From: Balaenoptera acutorostrata
Lineage: Eukaryota > Chordata > Mammalia > Artiodactyla > Balaenopteridae
Assembly: GCF_949987535.1 (NCBI RefSeq)
Contig: NC_080066.1
Location: 129,126,335 to 129,190,334 of the forward strand
Length of the DNA stretch: 64,000 bases
Reading direction: 5' to 3'
Part shown: positions 1-11,371 of the stretch, piece after piece
Layout of the letters: the number at the start of each line of letters is the position of its first letter
Position numbering within the stretch: the first letter of the stretch is position 1
The notes under the pieces: generated by a model
The model's input: the letters and a program-made list of their open reading frames with translations, nothing else
Database searches by the model: none
Told to the model about the DNA's origin: nothing
Made by a program: the position numbers and the translations under genes

Positions 1-2390
1 AGTTTCTCTGAATTTCAGTTTACAAACCCAAAGTATTATAAACCACACAATAAGAAATTTGTGGTGTAGAACAATTACCTACATGAGTAATTTTTTTTTT
101 TTTTAATTTTAAGATACTACTTGAGTAAAATATTTCTGAAGATTTCTTTCTGTCTGTATTTCATACTTTTTGTGGGGGGGAATTAAAATCTGGACTTCAA
201 AATTTGCAATAAAATTAATTGCAAAAACATTTTAAAAATACTCTTTTAGAAACTAATTAAAATAACCTTTTTTGTTCTAATCATCTTGCTATTTTGAAGT
301 GTAACTTTCAGTATGTTAGTCATTCAAATGTTGATGTTTACTCTGGCATGAATCTTGCTTTTGCAGATCTTTTTAACCCTGTGGTAATTTACAAACATTT
401 GAATTAACTTTTTCTTTTGCTTTTTCTAAAAAGATTCTATCAGGTATTCTGATATAATTACAAATATATTCAGAGCTAACAATGACATATTATTTCCATT
501 TTATTCCAAAAAATTAATTTTCAATTGGGAAGAATTGCAAATATATAAGTAATGACCTTAATATTTTTATGGACTATAAATGTAGCACTGTAGAATAGCA
601 AATATGATCTGAAAATAAAGCTCAACTAAAAGAATAAGACAAAAGATCATGAAGGCATTTTAAAAATAATCTACCTTTTATTTCAGCATGCAAAGTAGAT
701 TGCAGAGAATTATTATGCAGTTTCAATGGATTCTGAGGGAAAACATTACTATGATAAAGTAACTTTTTATTTAAAAAGTTATAAAACCACTAATGGGATC
801 ATACACACATAAATATATGCATGCATATGTACATATGTATAATTTATAGCTATAAAAATATAATCAGTAATAGTTTAACTCTTTATATGAATATAGAATA
901 ATTATACTGAAATGATAGAGAATAAACAAATGCTCATTACATATATTTTATAGGCTATAATGTTTAAGTATTATTTTAAAATCCTTCATTGAAAATTAAG
1001 ATTAATGGTGAACTATATTATATATATATATATGTGTATACATTTATATATACTTTTAACATATATTGTTTAAATTCAGAATTTGTGTTAACATCTAGAA
1101 CTCCACACTGTGGCACATACTATTATATATAAAATCCTGATATTTTCTGTTTAAAAAACTTATTTCCACAATTTGAAAATTGTATAGAGGCTTGAAATAG
1201 TTCTTATTCCTATTAAACTGGGGCATCATTCTTTTCTTGGAACAAGTCAATATTAATATTTAATTAAAGTCAGCACTTCAGTAAATGTACCCTTGCCCTT
1301 GAAAAGATAAATCGCTTACTCAGGAGAGAAAAACAAAGTGTACACAAACTTCACCTTCTATTTAGAGAAATGCTGGAGTGAGCAGGTTGTGGCATACATC
1401 TCTATCAGCTGACCCTTGGAAGGCACTGGTAGGAGAGTTAACGAAGGAAAAAAATCAAACTAAACTGTTGTATGTGTTGAATAAAGAAAGCAAGTAGAAG
1501 CAAAAATAAGGTATTATAACCTAACCCAAATATTGAAAAAAAGATTAGTAAAACTTAATCGTTACTATATTGTTTCAAAACTTGTTTAAATGAATGTATT
1601 TTCCATAAATTTTTGCCCACATCATTAAAGAAATGAGTTGCCATATTATTTTACATCATAAAGATTCACTGGACGTTTAAATGAGTTTTTTTTCCTCCCA
1701 CCGTTGTTCCATATCCCAACCAAATTTTAAAGAGATGACTCATTTTATTCCAGTGACACGAAGTTCTTTCTTCAATATACTAAATTCATGATGAAATCTG
1801 TGCTAATGAATGAAAATGGAAACTTAATAAAATAGGAAAGCTTGTAGGAGGAGTCAAAGATTCTAAAACTTTGTTGAATACTGAAAACCCAGGGTGGACT
1901 ATATGCTACTTAATGATGAGTACTTACCTAAGGGTCATCAATTCCCATCACTTTCTTATAACAAGGAATTGCAAATTGGACCATGTGGCGATCAGGTCTA
2001 GTAATACATCAAAGGACATGTTACCTCTAGCTTCTACAACTCTTAGGGATTCTTTAATAGTCTTCCTTGACTTCCACCTATGGTACCTGTCCCTATCCCT
2101 GCCCCTAAATAGCAAACAGTACTCATAGATATTTTTCATTTACCATCCCAAAGAGAAAAGGGAAAATCATGGTATTATTTAAATTTCTTCCCCCCGTCAT
2201 TCCATTTCATTGTGTTTCCTCTTTTCTAGAATGATTACCAAATGTTGATAACCTGTTTAGTTATAAATGGCATTCAGTTCACTATTCTTATGAACAAAGA
2301 TGGAAATGAACATAGAAGGAAAAAGAGGGCAACTTATTTATCAATGACTTTTCTTCTGAGAACATAGGACTTCAATTTTATTAAAAACAA
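1..2390. other. Unassigned AT-rich non-coding DNA
   Basis: I recognise no gene or named repeat family in this stretch. It contains a short poly(T) run near 92-107 and a TA-rich microsatellite near 1014-1053. Both strands carry frequent stops. The 85-codon open frame near 1871-2128 has no recognisable domain and an overlapping frame on the other strand. Confidence 0.6.
1014..1053. repeat. TA-rich microsatellite
   Basis: A run of alternating T and A is interrupted by a few TG steps. It is a simple repeat with no further structure visible. Confidence 0.8.
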
Positions 2391-4095
2391 CTGGACTTCT
2401 GCTTTCCAGTCTGGCATATAAGGAGCTTGGAAGTCATCACTCCTTCCTAACAACAAGTAAAAAGCTTAACAAGCTTAAAAATCAATGTATCTTCTTAGAT
2501 CCATCAGAGAAGTGACATCACAGGGCAAACTTCTACCCCCAAAATGGAGAAACAGACAGGTGGGTAAATAGCATCATAACCCACTAGAGCAGAAATTCAT
2601 GAGCAGAAACATCCATGGGAACAAATACTGGGGTAGGAAAACCTAAATTTTAACTGATGAATTCTTGGAGGCTCAGTGTGGATAAGACTAAGAGTTAAAA
2701 ACTCCAAGGGGGTCCAGTCACAGCGTTATCTCTGCACTTTTATCTTTGGGAGCTCTACCAGGTTCTCAGAGAGAAAAAGCCCCTTGTGCTTCCAGTGAGG
2801 GGAGGACAGAAGGAACTGTATTGAAATATGGTAGAGCATTCAGTTCTTCTTAACAAGTCCTGCCTTCAACAGAAATGATTTTATCAGAACCTAACCTCTA
2901 AAGGTTTAATCAGAGCCTAATTGTTGTATGGGAATGTAAATACCCAACTCCAGCCCCACTAACCATCCTGTACCACCAAAGGGGAAGGAAAAAGCTAAAA
3001 AGCACTTGTGAAGTTCACAGCCCAAGGGCACAGACTCACCAAAAGTCTGAGACCTAATCGTATGACTATAGAATGTTTCCCCTCTCCCCACACCTTACCA
3101 CTACACCACTAAAGCCCTATTTACTAGAGTCATTTTACTCAGTACATCATGTCCAACTTTAACCAAAATATTAAAGAAATAATAAAAAGGCAAAAAACAC
3201 AGTCTGAAGACACAGCAAGCATCGAACCAGACTCAGCCATGGCAGGGATGTTGGAATAATCAGACCAGGAATTTAAACAACTATGGTTAACACTCTAGGG
3301 GTTCTCTGATGGAATAAGTAGACAACATGTAAGAACATATGGGCAATGTATGCCAAAAGATGGAAATTCTAAGAAAGAAATGCTAGCGATCAAAAAGCCT
3401 GTAACAGAAATGTAGAATGCTTCTGATGGGTACACTAGTAGATTAGATACAACCAAAGAAATAATTTCTGAGTTTGAGGATATGTCAGTACAAGGTTCCA
3501 AACCTGAAAAGCAAAGAGAAAAAAAAAAAAAAAAAAAAAGGCTGAAAATAATAGAACAAAATACCAAAGAACTGTGGGACAACTACAAAGGTGCAACATA
3601 TACATAAAGGTAGTACCGGAAGAAGAAAGAGGAAAGGAATAGAAGCAATACATGAAGCAATAATCACTGAGATTTCCCCCAAATTAATGGAACATGCCAA
3701 ATAACAGACCTGGAATGCTTAGAGAACAAAAACCAGGATAAATGGCAAATAACCCCCAATACCTATGAATACTGTATTCAAACTGCAGAAAATTAAAGAA
3801 AAAGAAAAAAAGATACCTTGAAAGAAGCCAGAGAAAAAGAAACACCTTTCCTATAGAGGAGCAAATATAAAAATTACATCTGACTCCTCAGAAAATACGT
3901 AAACAAGAAGAGAGTGGAGTGAAATATTTAAAGTGTTGAGAGAAAAAACCCATCAACATAGAATTCTGTATCTTGCAAAATTATCCTTCAAAAATTAAGG
4001 AGAAATAAAGACTTTCAAAGACAAATAAAATTGAAGGAATTTGTAGCCATAGTTCAGATTTACAAGAAATATATTTTTGAACTTCTTTAGAAGAA
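2390..4095 (+). mobile_element. Old L1 (L1M lineage): 5' UTR and ORF1 remnant
   Basis: This is the 5' part of a degraded LINE-1 in sense orientation. The stretch 2400-3150 resembles an L1M 5' untranslated region. From about 3240 to 4090 the sequence follows the ORF1 coiled-coil and RNA-binding region by phrase-level similarity recalled from L1M consensus sequences. The reading frame is destroyed by stops and frameshifts, and a run of about 20 A lies near 3521-3539. The element continues at 4095-6140, but most of ORF2 between the two parts is missing. Subfamily assignment (L1MC, L1MD or a neighbour) is uncertain. Confidence 0.8.
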
Positions 4096-6140
4096 GGAAA
4101 ATGATATAGATCAGAAACTCAAATCTAAAATTTATATGGAGAGTCCAAAGACCTAGAATATCCAACATAATATTGAAGAAGAACAAAGTTGGAGGACTGA
4201 CACTATTCAACTTCAAGACTATTTACATAGAAGCAGTAATCAAGAACTGCAGAATCGGCATCAAAATAGCCAAGTGGACCAATGGAACAGAATAGTGAGC
4301 CCAGAAACAGACTAACAGAAATACAGTCAACTGATCTTTGACAAAGGAGCAAAGACAATACAATGGGAAAAGTACTCTTTTCCTACAAATGGTGCTGGAA
4401 CAACTAGAAAGCCACATACAAAAAAATATATCTAGACAAAGACCTTACAATCATCACAGAAATCAACTCTGTATGGATCAGAAACCTAAATGTAAAACAA
4501 AAAGATATAAAACTCCTAGGTGATAAGAGAAAATCTACAAGACCTTGAGCATGGCAGTGTCTTTTTAGATATAACACTAACAACATGATCTCTGAAAGAA
4601 AAAATTGATAAGTTGTACATCGTTAAAATTTTCTTTAAAGGACTTCCCTGGTGGTGCAGTGGTTAAGAATCTGCCTGCCAATGCAGGGGACATGGGTTTG
4701 AGCCCTGGTCCGGGAAGAGCCCACATGCCATGGAACAACTAAGCCCATGTGCCACAACTACTGAGCCTGCGCTCTAGAGCCTGTGAGCCACAACTACTGA
4801 GCCCACATGCCACAACTATTGAAGCCTGCACACCTAGAGCCCGTGCTCCACAACAAGAGAAGCCATTGCAATGAGAAGCCCGTGCACTGCAACGAAGAGT
4901 AGTCCCCGCGCACCGCAACTGGAGAAAGCCTGCGCACAGCAACGAAGACCCAAGGAAGCCAAAAATAAGTAAATAAAATAAATTAATTAAGAAAGTTTTT
5001 TTCTTTAAAAGTTTTGCTGTGTGAAAGACACTGTCAAGAGAATGGAAGCCTGGGAGTAAATATTTGCAAAGGACATATCTGGTAAAAACTGTTATCTAAA
5101 ATATACAAAGAACTCTTAAAACTTAACAGTAAGAAAACTAATAACTTGATTAGAAAATGGGCAAAATCTGAAGAGACACCTCACCAGAGAAGATGTACAT
5201 ATGAAAAAATGATCAGTGTCTTATGTCATTTGGGAATTGCAACAAACCTGAGATACCACCAAGCCCTTATTACATTGGCTAAAACCCAAAACACGGACAA
5301 CACCAAATGCTGGTGTGGATGTGGAACAACAAGAACTCTCATTTATTCCTGGTGGGAATTCAAAATAATATAGTCAATTTTGAAAACAGTTTGGCAGTTT
5401 CTTACAAAACTAAACATACTCTTACCATACAATCCAACAACCATATTCCTTGGTATTTACCCAAATAAAATTTTACCCAAGTGGTTTTATGTCCACTAAA
5501 AATCCTGCACATGGATATTTATAGCAGCTTTATTCATAATTTCCAAAACTTGAAAGGAACAAAGATGTCCTTCAGTAGGTGAATGGATGAATAAACTGTG
5601 TGGTACACCCAGACAATGAAATACTATTCAGCACTAAAAAGAAATGAGCTATCACACCATGAAAGGATATAGATGAAACTTAAATGCATACTACTAACTA
5701 AAAGAAGCCAATCTGAAAAGACTACATACTGTAGGATTAAAACAATATGATGTTCTGGAATAAGTAAAATTACGGAGACAGGAATAAGATCAGTGGTTGC
5801 CAGGAGCTGAGGGATGAATAGGCAGAGCAGAGGATTTTTAAGGCAGTAAAACTATTCTGTATGATACTATAATGGTGGATTCATGTCATTATACATTCCT
5901 CAAAAGCCATGTAACATACAGCATCAAGCATGAACTCTGATATAAACTATGGACTTTAGGTGATAATGGTGAGTCAGTTTAGGTTGACTGATTGTAACAA
6001 ATATACCACCTTGATGAGAGAAGTTGATAGTAGGAGAGGCCGTGATTATCTGGGGACAGGGAAATATATGGGAAAACTCTGTACTTTCTGCTTAATTTTG
6101 CTTTGAGCCTATACAATACTCTAAAAATAGTCTATTTTTG
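4095..6140 (+). mobile_element. Old L1 (L1M lineage): ORF2 3' third and 3' UTR
   Basis: This continues the L1 that begins near 2390. Roughly 4110-5380 matches the C-terminal third of ORF2, including the stretch encoding the typical L1 phrase around 'a built-in Met-Asp-Glu' near 5580-5590. About 5650-6140 matches an L1M 3' UTR. All frames are broken. A CHR SINE inserted at 4641 splits the ORF2 remnant. The direct jump from ORF1-like sequence to the ORF2 C-terminus implies a large internal deletion, or two adjacent fragments of one lineage. Confidence 0.8.
4641..4998 (+). mobile_element. CHR-type tRNA-derived SINE, long form (copy 1)
   Basis: The copy starts with GACTTCCCTGGTGG. It has an A box at about 4653 and a B box mutated at its CpG (GGTTTGAGCCC). 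Three degenerate modules containing CCACAACTACTGAG follow, and the tail is an A-rich AAATAAAATAAATT type. A target-site duplication of about 11-12 bp (TTTCTTTAAAG, with one extra A on the right) flanks it at 4630-4640 and about 5000-5011. The insertion lies inside the ORF2 remnant of the surrounding L1, so it is younger than that L1. CpG decay and the long form suggest an older SINE subfamily than copies 2 and 3. Confidence 0.92.
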
Positions 6141-6172
6141 AAACATGAATGTTCCCATATGAGTAATTATTT

Positions 6173-6640
6173 GAGGCTTTCTTTTTTACCACTTTATTGA
6201 GGTATAATTGACATGTAAAAAGCTGTACATATTTAATGTATACAACTTAATGAGTTAGAGGATAAGTATACACCTGTGAAGCCATCACCACCATTAAAGC
6301 CATAAACATAGTTTCTCAAAGTTTTCTTCCACTCCCTTATTATAATTATAATTTTTGTGGTTAAAAACATTTAACATGACTTCTGCCCTTTTAGCAACTT
6401 TTAAGTATAAAATATTGTTAGCTACAGATACTATGCTGTATACTAGATCTTCAGAACTTATTTGTCTTGCATAATGAAATGTTATACACTTTGACCATAA
6501 CCTAGTCATGTCCCCCTCCCTTTAGCCCCCGACAACCACCTTCCTACTCTCAGTTCTATGAGTCTGACTATTTTAGATTCCACATACAAGTGACATCATT
6601 CAGTATTTGTCTTTTGATGCTTTCATTGTTTTTTGTTTCT
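6173..6640 (-). mobile_element. L1M 3' end fragment
   Basis: The sequence reads as the antisense of an old L1 3' end. It opens with the phrase TTTATTGAGGTATAATTGACA, followed by a pyrimidine-rich CCCCTCCCTTT block and a stretch equivalent to the ORF2 C-terminal region. No intact frame or clear target-site duplication was found. Confidence 0.75.
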
Positions 6641-6784
6641 CTTAAGTAGCTTGAGACTAATTAAGGAATTCATGCAAAAGCTGGAACTATATATTTCAAT
6701 ATTATTATTATTTATATAATTATTATTTTAGAATATATTTCTGTAAAGCTTTACAATATTCATAGTATCCTCACTATTCACAAA

Positions 6785-7290
6785 GTACTTATCTAACATC
6801 TACTAAGATGTCTGCCAAACATTCTTCTAGGCCCTAGAGATACATCACCAAACAAAAAAATAAAAACCCCTCACCTCAAAAGCTTACATTCTAGTCAGGT
6901 AAGCCAAACAAAAAATAAATTAATAAATAATAAATAAGCCATATTTTAGGGCAAAAGGTAATAGATGCTATGGGGGAAAAAAAAACCCACCACGTACAGT
7001 CAGGTAAAGAGTACCAGGAATGTTGGAGGGTTGGATTACAATTCAAATAGTGTATATCTCCTCATGAGAATGTGACATTTGAACAAATAGTTGAAGGAGG
7101 TGAGAAGGAGAGAGCCAGGTGAGTATCTGGAGGAAAGTATTTCAAATTAAGGTAATAGGAGTACTAAAATTCTCAGGCAGGAGTGGTAAATTTAAGAAAC
7201 GAAAAGGAGATCTGTGTGGCTGGAGCCAAGTTGTAAGGGTGAAAATAGAAGGAGATGAGAAATTGGAGTGGTGGGAGAGATCTTGTATTT
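6785..7290 (-). mobile_element. L2 LINE 3' fragment
   Basis: In antisense this follows the conserved L2 3' end: the phrase around AGCTTACATTCTAGT at about 6881-6896, a run of imperfect AATAAATAA, the 'gtgacatttgaacaaa' block near 7072, and the downstream block about a lung-like GGAGAGAGCCAGGTG. The copy is strongly diverged, with no coding capacity. L2 was active before and during the early mammalian radiation, so this is among the oldest recognisable sequence here. Confidence 0.8.
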
Positions 7291-8043
7291 TTATATTTTA
7301 TTCATTTTTTTCTCACACTGATTTTGTGGGCAGCAACTCCAGAAACACACGAAAACTCTCTTGTCACATGGAGTTTTGATGGTATGATTCACTGGAGACA
7401 GCTTGATGTCTGTGCACCTAGAAGCCTCCTGGGCCTCCCATGACCTTGATGAATAGAGAGCAGTTAAAAGTCTTACTTTGGTCTTGTGGACTCAGAAAAC
7501 TGAGATCATTAGCATGAATGTAAAATGGGTTCCAAGTAGTACCCTCAAATTAGTGTCCGTTTCTGAGGTTAATTTAAAAACCAAAATATCAATGTATTAA
7601 TTTAGAATGAGCAGTTAGACTTTCAGATGAAACAGATATGCTTAATGGATGGGGAACTTTCAGGCAGGACAGGTATGCCTAGGCAATACACTTGTCTGGT
7701 ATGTATCTGAGATTTGTGTCGGAAGTAAAATCATAATCACATTTGTTGGTAAACATGAATTCGTAAAAGTTAAATAAGGTATCAAAGGCTTAATGATATA
7801 AGACAGGGTTAACTTTATGTCTTCATCTCTGCATCAAGGTTAAGTACTGCCCATACTAGAGTCCATTACCTTAAATCCTGGAGGCTTTTCCAAGGCCATT
7901 CCTATTAGCATAGATGAGCATTAATATATGATTCTTTCTTGCTGTTCTTCTATTCATGACTGTCAACAATCCAATGATGTAGTTCCCTGGCGTCATTACG
8001 TCTAAGAGGATCTTGTACGGCTCCTTGCCTTTCTGTCAATCAA
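7290..8043. other. Unassigned non-coding DNA
   Basis: I see no gene, RNA or named repeat here. Open frames near 7119-7443 run out of the neighbouring L2 fragment and have no recognisable product. Confidence 0.55.
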
Positions 8044-9480
8044 ATGTCTATCTTTAAAAATAAAACCTATGTGTTAAAGTATAGCATGCATACACAAAAG
8101 TACAAAAATCATAAATACACAGACCATGAATTTTCACAAAATGGATGCACTGATGTAACCACCTCTAGATCAATAGATTTAAGATTTCCATCTCCTCAGA
8201 AGTCCTCTTCATGCTCCCGCTCTGTACTGCTTCAATATAATCCTGAAAACCGCAAATACCAATTTCTATTGGCTTGGCCAAAAAGTTCGTTCGGGTTTTT
8301 CTGTACGATGTTATAGAAAAACCGGAACGAACTTTTGGCCAACACAGTACTTCAATAAATTAGTTTTGTTGTTTGGAGTCTAACTATACTTGCTCAAAAT
8401 TATCTTTGTGAGATCCATTTATGTGTATGGAGCAATAGTTGGTTCATGTTAATGCAGTTTTGCATGCCATTATATAAGTATATCAAAATGTATTTATTCT
8501 TTTTCATCGTTGAAGGACAGTTGGCTATTACCACTTATTGGATATTATTAATAGTTTTGCTATAAGCATTTTTTTCACCTTTTTGGTTCACATATATACA
8601 TATTTCTATTGAGTATATACCTAGGATTGGAATTGTTGTCATAAGATATATGTATTATCAGCTTTAGTAAATACTGTCAGTTTTCTAATATTTAAGTTAT
8701 CAATGGACTCTTTCACTAATAATATGTGACAGGTCTGGGTTCTCTAAACACTATTGCCCACCTTTTAAAATCTTAGTCCTTTTAGTAACTCTTTATGGTT
8801 TAATTTGCATTTCTCTTACAAATGATGATGTAGACCTTTTGATATGTTCATACAAAGTTTTAATATTCTCTTTTATGAAAAATATACTTTAAAAATCTTT
8901 CTCCAGTTTTTGATAGGGTTGTTTCTCATTTGCTTATAAATTTGTAGGACTTCTTTATTTATTTTGAATACAAGTTATTGTCAGTTATTTGTATTGCAAA
9001 TAATATTTCTAGTTCTGGGGATAGTATTTTCAGTCTCAAAGTGTGTTTTGATAGACAGAAATTCTTTTCTTTAGTTTGAGTTTTCAGTCCTTTCATTTAT
9101 GGCTAATGCTTTCTGTGCCCAGTTTACAAAATGGCATTTCTCTATGTTTGAGCAAAAATTTTTCTTCTATATTATCATTTAGAGTATTCTTCATTAGATC
9201 CACAAGCCATTTGGAATTGATTTTTATGTATGTTATGAGGTAGGAAGTTAAGATTCATTTCTTTTCTGTATGATTTCAGTTGATACAGAACCATTTGTTG
9301 GAAAAACAAGGCAAAACTATCTCTTACTCCCTGTGCTACAATGCCTGAATCAAGCTTCCCTACACATGAGGATTATTTTCTGGATTCTGTTCTCTCTCAT
9401 TGCTCAAGTTTTCTATCATTGTTCCTTAACACACTTTCTTAATTGCTGTAAATTTTAATGAGTCTCAAATGTTGCTGCTA
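8044..9480 (-). mobile_element. Old L1 (L1ME-like): 3' end and ORF2 C-terminal region
   Basis: Antisense reading follows an ancient L1 3' region. The phrase near 8102-8215 is typical of an L1ME 3' end. From about 8400 to 9300 it follows the ORF2 C-terminal region, including the antisense of the block beginning near the 'ttaatttgcatttctct' motif at 8800. All frames are broken. A mariner-type palindrome inserted at 8269-8347 splits it. Confidence 0.72.
8269..8347. mobile_element. 79-bp mariner-type palindromic MITE
   Basis: Two arms of about 35 bp form a near-perfect inverted repeat around a short central segment. Each arm contains GGCCAAAAGTTCGTTC or its one-A-longer form, and the arms pair as TTGGCCAAAAAGTTCGTTC with its complement. 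The element is flanked by TA on both sides (8267-8268 and 8348-8349), as expected for Tc1/mariner insertion. It resembles the mariner-derived hairpin known from cattle genomes and is built like human MADE1. It encodes no protein and depended on a transposase supplied elsewhere. Confidence 0.88.
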
Positions 9481-9499
9481 TAAATACTCTGAATTTGTT

Positions 9500-10930
9500 T
9501 TTATATATTTCACAATTGTGATGGTTATGTGTGCCCCCTTTCTTTCTCTCTCATATCAATTCTAAAACCCCAGCTTCTCAATTTCCACAAAATAACATTT
9601 CCTTAATTTGGAATATCTAATGTATTTATCTTTAATATAATTACTGATGTATTGGGTTTAAATATACTATTTTACTATTAGATTTCTATGCATACTAACT
9701 GACTTTTGTTCATTATATTCTCCTTTCTGGCTTTTTCAATAAATCAATTTTATTTTGTCATTTTCCTCCACTTCCTTAGTGTATTAACTATACATTTTTT
9801 TCTTCTTTTATATGCTAACTCAAGTGGTTACAACATACATTCTTGCTTTGTTAAAGTCTGATATAAATTAGTATATACGTTGGTATATTTACTGCTTCTC
9901 AAACACTGGAAGAACCTTGAAAACACTCTAATACCAATTACATTTTATTATTATTTTCATGTGTTTAATTCTACATGTACTTCAATCCTCAAAGATTATT
10001 ATGACTATTTTAAATTGTTGGTATTCACTTAAATTTACTCTTATATTTATGTTTTATTGTTATTCTTCATTCCTTTTTACTATTTTGTTATCCATCTGGT
10101 TTATTTTTCTTCTGCCTAAAGAACCCCCTATAGCATTGTGTCGATATGATTTATTGGTGATTTCTTCTCTTAGTTTTTGCTTGTTTTAAAGTTCATTTCA
10201 TTTTTATATTTACATTTTTCCATTGGATTTAGAGTTATTGATTGGTAGTTGTTTTATTTAAGCACTGGTATATATATCTCATTTTATTCTAGCCTCTATA
10301 TTTTCTTTCAAAAAGTCAGATGTCAGACTTGAAGGAATGTGTGTGTGTTTATGTGTATGTTTATTTTACCCTACTTGAATTCATAGAATTTCTGGAATCT
10401 GAGGCTTGAAGTTGTCTATAGTTTTTGGAAAATTCTCCCAGTATCCCTTCAAATTTCAAGTTTACCTCACTCTCTCATGTTTTTCTGTTAGTCTTAACTG
10501 TTTTTGATTTTTCACTATGCCTCTTATGTCTATTATGCTCATTTCTGAATACTTTTTCCTTTCTCCATGTTTCAGTGAAATTTTTGTATTTCTCATCTTC
10601 CAGTTAGCCAACCCTGTGTTCAGCTATGCCTCGACTACTGTTAAATTTACCTATTGTATTCTTAATTTCATTTATTGCATTTGTACATTATAGAATTTCC
10701 ATTTAACTATACTTTCTCGTAGATTACAATATCTGGAGAAATTACTCATCATTAACTTGAACGATTATCAAGATACTTAAAGTCTTCCTCTGATTACTCC
10801 CCTTCCAAATCATTTATATGTCTGTTTTACTGTCTCTGTTTTTTCACTTAGGTTTTAATCATTTAGTGCTGTTTTTTATGACATTTCTCATATGTTTCTA
10901 TTTAATTCCTGACTTTGTGTATAAAAATTT
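9500..10930 (-). mobile_element. Old L1 or HAL1: ORF1-region remnant
   Basis: Read in antisense, 9780-10925 follows the ORF1 and 5' region of an old L1M or HAL1 element; for example the segment near 10370-10440 corresponds to the ORF1 stretch around 'ttccaaaa..tatagacaacttcaagcctcaga'. The frame is broken throughout. It may be the 5' half of the same element as 8044-9480 with ORF2 largely deleted, or a separate half-L1 copy. Confidence 0.62.
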
Positions 10931-10936
10931 TTAGGT

Positions 10937-11371
10937 CTAATTTGGAGATCTGTCTGATGTTATCTTGTAACAGAGAGGATTTTCTTTTTCTTCATGATAG
11001 GAAATTAGAATAGTTGCATATAAATTTAATATAATGTGGGATTTACGTAGTTTGAAGGTGAGCTTCTTTCTTTGTGAGAGCTGGCCAATTTCTGCTTTTG
11101 CTCTAACTTCATTGGTAATTGTGTTTCTAAAGTCCTTACTGAAATATGCATGATATAAGGGTCCCCCTTTGTCAGTCTCTGCAATCCAATTTTTTTTTTC
11201 ACCCAGTCTTGAAAAAACTGGCTTGGTAGTTAGCTCACTGATTATTTGAAACAGGTGTTGTTTGTTAATTTGTTTTAAAGTTTGTTGAGCTTCCCTAGCT
11301 TTTGTTAGTGGATGAATTGGTTCTATAACAAATAATTCTGCCATTATTATAAGTGGGAGCTGTATATGCAA
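10937..11371 (-). other. Unidentified 144-codon open frame
   Basis: An ATG-to-stop frame of 144 codons lies just beyond the end of the old L1. The predicted product is hydrophilic and basic, with many Lys, Glu and Gln. It shows no signal peptide, no clear membrane segment and no motif I recognise. It has no visible promoter, splice sites or polyadenylation signal tied to it. It could be the 5' UTR or ORF1 N-terminal part of the adjoining L1, a fragment of a processed pseudogene, or chance. I do not call it a gene. Confidence 0.2.

Noticed and set aside
1871..2139. Overlapping 85- and 63-codon frames
   Set aside because: Both are short, in unassigned AT-rich DNA, without a recognisable motif; opposite frames are open over the same interval.
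3295..3700. Overlapping minus-strand open frames with Phe runs
   Set aside because: They cross an A-run of about 20 bases in an old L1 ORF1 and lie on its antisense strand.
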